Part shown: positions 41,601-53,600 of the stretch, in pieces
Layout: each line of letters begins with the position of its first letter
Numbering within the stretch: the first letter of the stretch is position 1
NCBI GenBank assembly: GCA_005792355.1
Contig: SXSC01000282.1
Coordinates: forward strand, 18,187 to 82,186
Length of the DNA stretch: 64,000 nucleotides
Source of the DNA: Opitutaceae bacterium
GTDB lineage: Bacteria > Verrucomicrobiota > Verrucomicrobiia > Opitutales > Opitutaceae
Direction: 5' to 3'
The notes under the pieces: model-generated
Seen by the model: only the letters and a program-made list of their open reading frames with translations
Database searches by the model: none
What the model was told of the DNA's origin: nothing
Made by a program: the position numbers and the translations under genes

Positions 41601-44600
41601 AACGCTCCGACCGTTTCTGCGCCAACGACGGGCTCCAGCCTGGCGGTGAATTCGAGCGCCGCGGTGACCGCGACCGCGACTGCCGCCACGGGTACGATTG
41701 CGAGCGTGCAGTTCTTTGCCAACGGGGTCTCGCTGGGCGCGGCCGACACTTCCTTCCCGTACACCGCGACCTTCACCCCGACGGCCAACGGCACCTACTC
41801 GCTCACCGCCACCGCGACTGACACTGCGGGGAATTCGGCGACAAGTTCCGCCACCACGGTTACGGTCGCCGCCAACCAATCACCTGCGGTCACGATCGGC
41901 GCGCCGCTTACCGGTGCCACGGTCGGCGTGGGTTCGAGCAACACGTTTTCCGCCACGGCAACCGACGCCGACGGCACGATCGTCAGCGTGCAGTTCCTCG
42001 CCAACGGCGTCGCGGTCGGCACCGATACCACGTTCCCGTATTCGGTCACGTGGACTCCGACGGTGGCTGGGGCGATCTCCCTGACCGCGATCGCGACGGA
42101 CAATCTCGGTGCCACCACGACCTCGGCGACCATTTCCGTCACCGTGTCCGGCGGCAACGCGCCGTCGGTCAGTGTCACCTCGCCGTCGGCCGGCGCCGCC
42201 GTGGCCAATGGCTCGACCAACACACTCACCGCCACCGCCACCGCCGCCACCGGCACGATTGCCAGCGTGCAGTTCTTTGCCAATGGCGTATCGCTCGGAA
42301 CGGATACCACCTTCCCGTACACGGCGACATGGACGCCGACGGCCAATGGCACGATTTCGCTCACGGCGCTCGCGATCGACACCGCCGGCAATCAGGCCAC
42401 CAGCTCCGCCGTGAGTGCGACCGTGGCTGCGAACGCGTCGCCGTCCTTTACGTCGCTGACGCCGGCCGGCGGCGCCTCCGTTGGGGTGGGTTCGGTGAAC
42501 ACGGTGACCGCGGTCGTCGCCGACACCGATGGCACGATTGCGAGTGTGCAGTTTCTCGTGAACGGCGTCTCGATCGGGACCGACACGACTTCGGCTTATA
42601 CCGCCACGTGGACTCCGACGCTGGCAGGCAGCTACTCCCTCACCGCCGTCGTCACCGATAACCTCGGTGCCACCACGACTTCGTCGACCAACACGGTCAC
42701 CGTCACGGGCGGCAATGCCCCGACGGTCGCAATCGCTTCACCCGCCACCGGATCGACGATACTCGCAAACTCCACCCAGACCATCGTCGTCTCCGCCACG
42801 GCGGTCACCGGCACCATCACCCAGGTTGAATTCTTCGACAACGGCACGTCGCTCGGCGCTGATGTGACGTATCCCTACAACGCCAGCTGGACACCGACTG
42901 CGACCGGCACGCATGTGCTCACCGCCATCGCCACCGATTCGGCCGGCAACCGGGCGACGAGCGCATCGGTCTCCATCACGGTTGCGACGATCAGCACGAC
43001 CTTCCCGACCGTGAGCATTTCTTCTCCTGCCGCCGGAGCTGCGGTGGTGGTGGGATTTCCGACCACCATTTCCGCCACCGCTGCTGACTCCGACGGAACG
43101 ATCTCGTTCGTCGAGTTCTTCGCCAATGGCAGCTCCGTCGGAGTCGATACCACCGGCTTGTATCGCGGGTCGTTCACGCCGCTCAGCGCGGGCGATTATG
43201 TGCTGACCGCTGTCGCGGTCGACAACAACGGCAACCGGACGACGAGTGCGACGGTCACCGTCTCGGCCTCCAACGCCGGTGCGCCGTCCGTCAGCATCTC
43301 CAGTCCGACCACTGGCGACACTTACACGGTCGGCAGTGCCATCAGCCTTTCGAGCTCCGCCGCGCTGGGCAGTGGGGTTGTCGTGGGCGTGGAGTACTTT
43401 GCCAACGGGGTTGCACTCACCTCGATTCAAACACCATCAGTCGGCCAGGGTGGCATACCGTTCTACAACTTTACCTGGACGCCTGCGGCGGCTGGCACCT
43501 ATGTGTTCACGGCCGCTGCGTCTGACGCAGCCGGAAATCGGACCATTTCGGCGCCGATTACTGTCACCGTAACCAACATCGCCGCGCCGACCGTGGCCGT
43601 TACGAGCCCCGCCGCCGCCGCCACCCTGGCGGTGAATACCACGCGGACCCTCACCGCCACCGCCGCTTCCGCGGCAGGATCGATCAGCCAGGTGGAGTTC
43701 TTTGTGAACGGCGCCAGCGTGGGCGTTGACACCACGTTCCCGTACACCGGGACGTGGACCCCGACCTCGCCCGGCACGTATGCGTTGCGCGCCGTGGCGC
43801 GCGACAACCTCGGCAACCTGACGACGTCAGCCGCGATCAGTGTGAGCGTCACCTCCGGCACGGCTCCCACCGTGAGCGTCACCGCCCCAACTGCCGCGTC
43901 GAACGTTTCAGTCAACGCTGCGACCACCCTCACCGCCACCGCGACCGCCAACACTGGCACCATCGCAAGCGTGCAATTTTTCGCCAATGGCCTGTCGCAG
44001 GGGACTGATACGGTGTTCCCCTACACCGCAAGTTGGACGCCGACGGCACTCGGTACTTATTTGCTGACTGCGCTCGCGACGGACACGGTTGGAAATCAGA
44101 CGACGTCGGCGGCCATTACAGTTTCGGTGATCGATCCGGCCGCCGCCCCGTCCGTCAGTGTGACGAGCCCAACCGCCGGCACCACTGTCACAGGAGCCAC
44201 GACGATTACGGCGAGCGCCACGCCAATTGGCGCTGCGACGATTGCCAGCGTGCAGTTCTTCGCCAGCGGAGTGTCGCTTGGCACCGACGCCACCTCACCG
44301 TACAGCGTCGCGTGGACGCCGACGACGGCGGGAAGTGTCACTCTGACCGCAGTGGCGACCGACAGTCTCGGGCTACAGTCGACCTCTGCGAGCGTGGCTG
44401 TCACGGTCACCCTCGGAACGCCGCCCACCGTGTCGATTACCGCTCCGACTTCGGGCAGCACGGTGAACCGGAGCACGGCGGTCGCCGTCACGGCCAACGC
44501 CGCCGATGCCGACGGCACGATCGCCAGCGTGCAGTTCTTCGCCGACGGCACCGCGATCGGCACCGATACGGTTGCGCCTTACTCGGTGACCTGGACTCCC

Positions 44601-47600
44601 ACGGCCAACGGAAGCGTCGTCCTCACGGCGCGGGCGACAGACAATCAAGGCAATGTGGTCACTTCCTCCAGCGTGACGGTTTCCGTCGCCACCGGACAGC
44701 CTCCCGTGGTCACCATCACGGCACCGCTCGATTTGACGCCGGTCAACAATACGCAGGCCACGACGCTTACGGCGACCGCGACCGATGCGGACGGCTCGAT
44801 TGCGAGCGTGAGGTTTGTCGCCAACGGCGTGACCGTCGGCACGGCGCTCACCTCTCCGTATTCCGTTTCGTGGACGCCTGGTGTCGTCGGTAATTTTAAT
44901 GTCACCGCGGTCGCCACGGACAATCTCGGCAACACCACGACCTCCGCCTCGATCAAAATCTACTCGGCGGCGGCGCCGTCAATCAGCGTTTCCGGTGCTT
45001 CTGTGAGCCCGGCGGGCGCCAAGCCTGGCGAGTCAATCGCGGTCGCGGTCAGCGTGGTCAACGCCAGCTTCACCAACGTCGTCGACAACGTCTCCAACAA
45101 TATCGTCCCGACGGCGACGCCGGCGAATCAATGGGCGGTCGGCGGCACCGCGACGTTTAACCTGACGTTCACCCATGCGGTCACCGGCGATACCTTCACC
45201 CGCAATGGAATCACCGGCTCGGTGAGCACCGCCGTTCCCGGGAAGGACGGCACCGGCACCGTGACCGTCAACACCACCGTTCCGACTTCGACAACGCAGG
45301 CCGGTGGATACAAGATCTCTGCCACCCTCGTGAGTGCCACCGGCAGTGGTGTCACCGTGGGAACTCCCGCCTCGTTTTCCTCGTCACTCGCGGCCCTCAC
45401 GGTCACCGGCAAGCCCGACTTGGTTATTACCGCCCTCACCTATCCCGCAGGCACAGCCTACAAGGGTGGCGACATCATCGCGATGACGGTCTCGTACAAC
45501 AATCCCGTCACGAGTCCCGGCGGAGTGAACAATGTGCCGTATGTGCCGTCGATCAATGGCGACGGCTCGTTTGCGCGCATCGAGGTCATCCTGTCGAGCA
45601 ATCCCACCTTCGGAGACAGTGATGACTTCTTGCTCACTTCCCACGATCTCAGTTCCACGATTTTGGCCAATGGCACCAATACGACGATCAGCTGGAATCA
45701 GCTTCTCCCCGGCAATTACGTTGGCTCGTTCTATGTGATGGCCAGGATCGACTCGCTCAACCGCGTGTCGGAGACGGTGGACAACGATTTGTCGCTCAAC
45801 GGCAACAACACGTGGTTCAACGAGACCGACGCCGCGCGGATTTCGATTCTGCCCGCCAACTTCCCGACCGTCTACTGGGCGAGCCCGGGCAGCAATGGCT
45901 TCAGCGACAATCCCGCCATCTCGGGCTCCGGGCGTTACGTCGCCTTCGCCTCTGACTCGACGACTCTCGGTACGGGCGACAGCAACACAACGCGGGACAT
46001 CTTCCTCTTCGATAGCCAGACCTCGTTGGTCCGCCGTATCAATCTGTCGCTGCAAGGCCAGCAGGCCAACGGGCCCTCGAACCAGCCGGCGATTTCATCC
46101 GACGGCGGGTTTGTGGCGTTCTCCTCCGAGGCGACCAACCTCGTGCTGGGTGACACTAATGGATTCAGCGACATCTTTGTGGTCAATACATTGACTGGTG
46201 CCATCTCGCGCGAAAGCGTCGACAGCTCCCTTGGCCAGGCGAACGGCTCGAATTTCAAGCCCGCGATCAGTTCGGATGGCCGTTATGTCGTCTTCGAATC
46301 CACCGCGACCAACCTCGTCGCCACGCCGGTTGTCGCGTCCGGTGTCACACACATCTATCGTCGTGATCGCACCACGGGTACAACGGTTCTCGTTTCCCAG
46401 ACTTCCGGTGGAGTTATTGCCAACGGCAACAGTTTGCAGGCGACAGTGAGCGGCGACGGCCAGTTTGTGGCCTTTGCGTCCGACGCCACCAACCTTGTGG
46501 CCGGCGACGTCAACGGTGTGCGCGACATCTTCCTGCGCGATGTCACCGGTGGCTCGACCATCCGCGTCAGCGTTTCCTCCGGCGGCGTTGCCGGCAACGG
46601 CGCGAGCCGCGCGCCGTCGATCAATCGCAATCCGGGGGTGGCCACCGACGGTCGCTACATCGCTTTCGGTTCCGAGGCGACAAACTTGGTCGCGGGAGAT
46701 TCCAACGGCGTGTCCGATATTTTCGTCTATGACCGCGTCGCCGCCACGACCGTGCGGGTCAGCGTTTCGAGCGCCGGCGTCGAGGCCACCGATCCTTCCG
46801 CCGCCGGCCTCAAACTCGGCAGCATCAATCCGAGCATCAGCTCCACCGGCCGCTATGTGACGTTTGCCTCGCTCGCCAACAATCTCGCCACCGGCGATGC
46901 CGATGGCCGCGTCGCCACTCCCGCAGTCGATTCGAACAGCGCGGTCGACGTTTTTGTGCATGACCGCGATTTCGATGCCGATGGCATTTTCGACGAGACC
47001 GGCCCCACCGACCGCTCGACCACGCTCGTCAGCGTAAACCGCTTCGGCTACCAGACGCTCAGTCTTCTCGGCACTCCGAGCACCTCGGCTTCCGATATCT
47101 ATCCGGTGATCAGCGATGACGGCCGTTGGGTCGCGTTGCCGTCCGATGCCGAAAACACCGCCGGTCTGGTCCATGGCGCCACTAACCGCACGTCGCCTGA
47201 TTCGAATGCCTTCCGCGACATCTTCCTGCATGATCGTCGCATCAACGCCGTCGGTGCTCCCGGTACGCCGCCCACTGTCACCATTACGAGCCCCGGCACG
47301 GGAACCTCCGTCCTCGTGAACAACGCCGTTCCAGTCACCGCGAGCGCGACCACGACCAATGGCGTGGTCGCCAGCGTCCAGTTCTTTGTCAACGGCGTCA
47401 GCGTCGGCACCGACACCACCTTCCCCTACGGCACAACGTGGACCCCGGCCGCCACCGGATCCTACACTCTCACCGCGCTGGTCACCGACAGCTTTGGCAA
47501 CCTGGGTGTCTCGTCCAACATCGCCCTGACCGTCAACGCCGCGCCTAGCGTCGGTATCACGGCGCCGGCGGCCGGCGCTCTCCTCTCGGTCAATGTGGCC

Positions 47601-50600
47601 ACCACGATCACGGCCACGGCTGCGGCCTCCAACCCGGGCGCGACCATCGCGAGCGTGCAGTTCTTCGCCAACAACGTCTCGGTCGGCACCGATGTCACCG
47701 CGCCCTACACCATGGCGTGGACTCCGACGACCGCGGGTAACTTTGCCCTGACCGCCGTCGCCACCGACAGCAACGGCATCCAGACGACCTCGGCCGCGAT
47801 CAACGTGCGGGCGGGTTCGCCGCCCACGGTCACCATCACTCCCCTGGCTGGTAGTGTACTCGTCAATACATCGCAGACGCTCTCCGCCGCCGCCACTTCC
47901 CCCAACGGTACGATCGCGAGCGTCCAGTTCTTCGTGAACGGCGTTGCGCTCGGCGCCGCCGATGCGAGCTTCCCGTACACCGCGGTTTGGTCCCCCACCG
48001 CCGTCGGCAATTTCACCCTCACCGCCGTGGCGATCGACAGCGTCGGCAACAGCACGACCTCGGCTGCGGTCACCGGCGTGGTCACAAGCGGCACCGTGCC
48101 GACCGTCAGCATCACGGCGCCGGCCAATAATGCGGTTGTCGCGGTCGGGTCCTCTGCCTCCGTCACGGCCACCGCTGCGGCCACCACCGCCGGTGCCACC
48201 ATCGCCAATGTGCAATTCTTCGCCAATGGCGTGGCCGTCGGTGCGCCCGACACAACGTTTCCCTATGCTGCGACTTGGACGCCCACGGCGCGTGGCACCT
48301 ATAGCCTGACGGCTGTCGCCACCGATACCGCCGGCAACTTCACCACCAGTACGGCCGTGAGTGTGACAGTCGACACCAATGTGGCGCCGACCGTGACCGT
48401 GACGGCACCCGCGACCTTGGGAGTCGGCGTGGCGACGGCCGTGACCGCCACTGCGGCCGACAGCGACGGTACGATTGCCAGCGTGCAATTCTTCGCCAAT
48501 GGAACGGCGATTGGAACGCCCATCACCGCGGCGCCGTACACGATTAATTTTACCTCGGCGATCGCCGGCAGCATCGCGATTACCGCGAGGGCGACGGACG
48601 ATCTGGGGGCCGGCACCACCTCGGCGCCGGTGACCATTACCGTCTCGGCCGGAAATGCTCCGGCGGTGGCGATCTCTTCTCCGGGTTCCGGCTCCGCGAT
48701 CCCGGTCAACGTCGCCCAGAGTGTCACGGCGACGGCGACGGCGGCCACGGGTTCGATTGCCACCGTTGATTTCCGGGTGGTCACGGGTGGAATCACCACC
48801 GTGCTCGCGGCCGATACGACCTTCCCCTATGCGACCACGTGGACCCCGACGGCGGTTGGCGCTTACACTCTCACGGCCACGGCGACGGATTCCAACGGCA
48901 ACCAAGCCGTCGCTTCGTCCGTGATCACCGTGACGGCGACCGGCAACGCGGGACCCTCGGTGAGTATCTCCAGCCCGCTTGGTGGTGCGACGTACACGGC
49001 CGGCACCCCGGTGGTGCTCTTTGCCAACGCGAGCGACTCGAATGGCTCCGTCTCGAGCGTCCGCTTTTTGGTCGACGGACAAGTGGTTGGGGGGCTCCTC
49101 GCGAGTTCGCCTTATACTACCGTCTGGACTCCGTCGGCCGCCGCGACCTACGCGATTACCGCCATCGCGGTGGACAGCGACTTCAATGCGACCACCAGTG
49201 CGGCCATCAGCGTGACGATTTCCGCCGCGAGCGGAGTGGTTCCCACGGTTACCATCACGAACCCCTTGGCCGGGGCGGCGCTCACCACCCGTTCGACCGT
49301 TCCGATCGTCGCCGGCGTCTCCTCGGTGGCGGTCACCTCCGTCCAGTTCTTTGACAACGGCGCGCTGCTCGGCACCGACAACACTTCACCGTTCTCCTTC
49401 GACTGGACACCTTCGACCCCTGGAACCCACCGGCTCGTCGCCGTGGCCACGGCCGGTGCCAACATCGTCTCGTCTGCGCCTGTGGATATCGCCGTCACCG
49501 CGGCTACCAGCCCCGTTGCGCCCACCGTCGGTCTGACGTCACCGTCCGCTGGCGCCGTGGTGTCCATTGGAACCACACCTCCGGCCACCGTGACGCTGAC
49601 CGCCAATGCGTCCGACACCGATGGAACGATTGCGCGGGTCGACTTCTTGGTGAACGGCACGCAGGTGGGTTCGGACAGTGCTTTCCCCTATACTATTCCG
49701 TTCACCCCCACGTCAATCGGCTCGTATATCGTCACCGCGGTGGCGGTGGACAACGCCGGAAACGTGAATACGAGTGCCAGTGTCACGTTTACGACCATCG
49801 CGTCGAATGCCCCCACGGTGACGATAACCGGCCCGGCGGCCCTGGCCAGTCTTCCGGTCAATGTCGTCCAGCAGGTCGACGCGACGGTCGTGCCGGCGGC
49901 CAACAGAACGATTGTTAGCGTACAGTTCAAGGCCAATGGCGTTGATATTGGCGGACCGGATACGACGTTTCCGTACAGCGTCAATTGGACGCCCACGGCA
50001 CCAGGGGCGGTGACGCTCACGGCGGTCGCCACCGACGACAACTCCATTCCCGGAACTTCGAACGGTGTGGCGGTCACAGTTACGCCGGGCACGCCTCCGA
50101 CGGCCGCGCTCACGAGCCCATCTGCGGGAGCCAGTCTCACGGTGGGTGTTGCCACGACCCTTACCGCGACGGCGACGGCGGTGGCTCCGGCGACGATTTC
50201 GAGGGTGGAATTCCGCGTGAACGGAGTTTCGCAGGGAGTCGATACGACTTTCCCGTACAGTGTCTCGTACACTCCGGCCGCCGTGGGCATCGGTCTGCAA
50301 TTCACCGTGGTTGCGACCGACAGCTTGGGTAACACTTTCACCACTCCCGTTTCCGCGGTGAATGTCGTCTCGCAGCCCGGGCCGACCGTCTTGCTAACCG
50401 CCCCGTTGGGTGGGAGCACCATCGTCGTTGGAACACCGACAACTGTTACGGCGACCGCCGTACCGGTGGCGGCCGGCACGACCGTTACGAGTGTGCAATT
50501 CTTCGCGAATGGCGTCTCGATTGGCACGTCGGTGGTTACGCCATATTCGGTGAGCTGGCTGCCGACCACGGGCGGTGCCTTTGCCCTCACCGCCAGGGCC

Positions 50601-53600
50601 ACGGATAGCAACGGCACCTCAACGGTTTCAGCTGCCGTCAACGTCGCCGTCACCACCCCTCCCGCCATCGTGACCATCACGGGTCCAGCTGCCGGCGCGA
50701 CCCTCGCGGTCAACACGCCGCAGACCATCGCGGCCACAGCCACCACCACGACCGGTACTGTCACCAAGGTGGATTTCTTCGTGAATGGCGTGGCGCTCAC
50801 GTCGGACACCATCTTCCCCTTCAGCGCGGCCTGGACTCCGCTCACCCCCGGCATCTTTGCTCTGACGGCGAAGGCGACTGACAATTTTGGCACCGCCACA
50901 GATTCGGCGGTCACCACCGTGACGGTTGCCGGCGGCAATGTGCCTACGGTCGCAATTTCCACTCCGCTGTCCGGCAGTACCGTTACCGCTGGTACTCCGC
51001 AATCAGTCGTCGTCAACGCCGCTGCGGCCAACGGCACAATTTCCAGTGTCGAGTTGTTTGCCAACAACGTGACGCTCGGCAGCGACAGCACGTTCCCCTA
51101 CAATTTCACTTGGACGCCCGGCGGTCTCGGTGCGGTGTCGCTTACCGCTATCGCCACGGATTCGCAGGGCAATCGCTCGGTGAGTGTTCCGGTGAGTGTC
51201 ACGGTCGCCGGCATCAGCATTGGTGCGCCCGCGGTGTCGCTGACCGCTCCTGCCGCCGGAGCCTCGCTCCCGGTTGGAGTTGCCACGCTCATCACGGCCA
51301 CGGCCACCGACGCCGACGGTACGATTGCGCAGGTCGAGTTCTTCTCCAGTGGCGTCTCCCTCGGTGTCGATACGGTGTTCCCGTACAACTTCGCCTTCAC
51401 TCCTGGAGCCACGGGCAGCTATGTTCTCACGGCCCGTGCCACGGATAACGGTGGTAATGTTGTGACGAGTGCGGCGGTAAACGTCTCCGTTAGTGGCGGC
51501 ACGGCCCCGAGTGTTGCCATTTCAGCTCCGGCCAGCGGTGCGGTGCTGGGGGTGAACGCTCCGCAGACCATCACAGCAACGGCCACTTCCTCGACCGGCT
51601 TCATCGCGAGCGTGCAATTCTTCCTTAACGGCGCTCCGCTCTCCACCGACACGACCTTCCCGTATTCCGCACCGTGGACCCCTGGTGCCATCGGATCCTA
51701 CACCCTGACTGCGCGGGCCACCGACAACCTCGGCAACATCACCGACTCCGCCGTTGTGGCTGTCACGGTCGGGGCCTCTGCCGCGCCGACGGTGTCCCTC
51801 ACCAATCCGGCTACGGGCAGTTCCTACACGGTCGGCACACCGCTGACGGTGGCCGCGAACGCCGCCGATTCCGACGGCTCCATCGCCGAGGTGCGGTTCT
51901 TCGTCAATGGCGTGCCACTCGGCGCCGCCGACACGGTCTCACCCTACAGTGTCGTGTGGACCGCCAACTCCGTGGGTGTCTATTCGCTCTCCGCGCAGGC
52001 GACCGATAACAATGGCAACGTCACGACCAGTTCGGCCATCACCGTCACGATCGGGGCCAACGCCGCGCCGACCATCGCGCTGACCAGTCCCGCGACAGGC
52101 AGCTATAGCCTTGGCAATCTCGTGCTCGTCGCGGCCAATGCCAACGACTCCGATGGTTCCATCGCCAGCGTCCAGTTCTTCGCCAACGGGCTCGCGATCG
52201 GCACGACGACCTCGGCGCCGTTTAATGTCAGCTGGCGTCCGACTCTCGCCGGTACTTTTGCGATCACGGCGCAAGCGACCGACAATGTGGGCAATGTGGC
52301 CACCGCCGGGCCGGTAAACGTGGGTATCACCGCAACCGCAGCTCCGGCCGTTACGATTACCAATCCCGTCGTGGGCACGCTCTACGGCGTCGGTAATGCG
52401 ATTCCGTTCGCCGCCGCCCCGAGCGGTGGCAATGGCCCGATCGCGCAGGTGCAGTTCTTCGTGAATGGTACGAGTCTCGGCACTCCCGACAATGTTTCGC
52501 CGTATTCGGCCATCTGGACGCCGAATGCGCCAGGGCTCTACAGTCTGCTGGCCATCGCGACCGACAGCGCGGGGCTCTCGTCATCGAGCTCAGCCACGAT
52601 GAACATCACCATCAGCGGCAACGCGGCGCCGACGGTGGCGATCACGAGCCCGCAGAGCGGCACCAGTGTCAATGGCGGTGCGACCGTCAACCTTACCGCT
52701 ATGGCCGCGGATGCCGATGGCACGGTTGCGTCGGTGCGCTTTATCGCCAACGGCAACGTGGTCGGTACGGCGACGGCCATCCCCTACAACACCGCCTGGG
52801 TGCCGAGTGCCGCCGGTTCCTATTCGGTCACCGCTCAAGCGCTGGACAGTTCGGGCAACGTCACCAATTCCTCGCCGATTACGGTCTCGGTTGTCGCCAA
52901 TCGTGCGCCCACAGTTTCTCTCACGGCGCCTGGCAATGGATCAACCGCGCGGGTCGGTGGCTCCACCGTGCTCTCGGCCACGGCAAACGATGCTGATGGG
53001 ACAATTGCCAGTGTGCAGTTCTTCGCCAACGGGCTCGCCATTGGCCCCGCCGATACAACCGCACCTTACACGACCACCTGGACTCCGGGAGCCGAGGGCA
53101 TCTACCGGATTTCCGCGACGGCGCTCGACAACTCCGGTGCCGCCACCGTTTCCAGCGAGATTACGGTGCTGGCCATTATCCCCGGGGCCAAGGGTGCCGA
53201 CATCACCTATACCGGAAACTACGCCGGACTCGCCGAAACCGGACGATTCGCCGCGATTAGTGTCCGCGGCAACAACGCCACCTTCATCGGATTCTCCACC
53301 ACGGCCCCCAACCGCGTCTATTTCTTCTCCGGCATGCCGGTCGAGGTCACGGGCGGATTCTCGCAATTTGATACGCTGGGCCGGCCGCTGATCTCGGGTA
53401 CGGCCACGGATACCGGTGCAACGGGCACGCTCGACGGCGGGCGGGTCACATTCATTGGCACCGTCGGATTTGGCGCCGGAACGGGTGTCGCCTCCGGCTA
53501 CTACACTGGCGGCCTCAGTGGCCGGCCGGACAGCACCTTCGTCGCCATCGTCGGGCCCGATGGCTCGATTGCAGTCTATGCGGCAGACGGCACCTTCCGC

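Noticed and set aside
36423-44893. Numerous other ORFs on both strands inside the giant gene
   Set aside because: Out-of-frame shadows of the repeat unit, periodic with the 279-bp repeat
38231-44980. Regularly spaced similar sequences considered as CRISPR or DNA satellite
   Set aside because: Period about 279 bp, fully coding in one frame with Ig-like motif; not a CRISPR
46095-49082. 995-aa minus-strand ORF within the giant gene
   Set aside because: Composition artefact of the repetitive Ser/Thr/Ala/Val codons of the sense frame; Arg/Gly/Asp-rich, no domain
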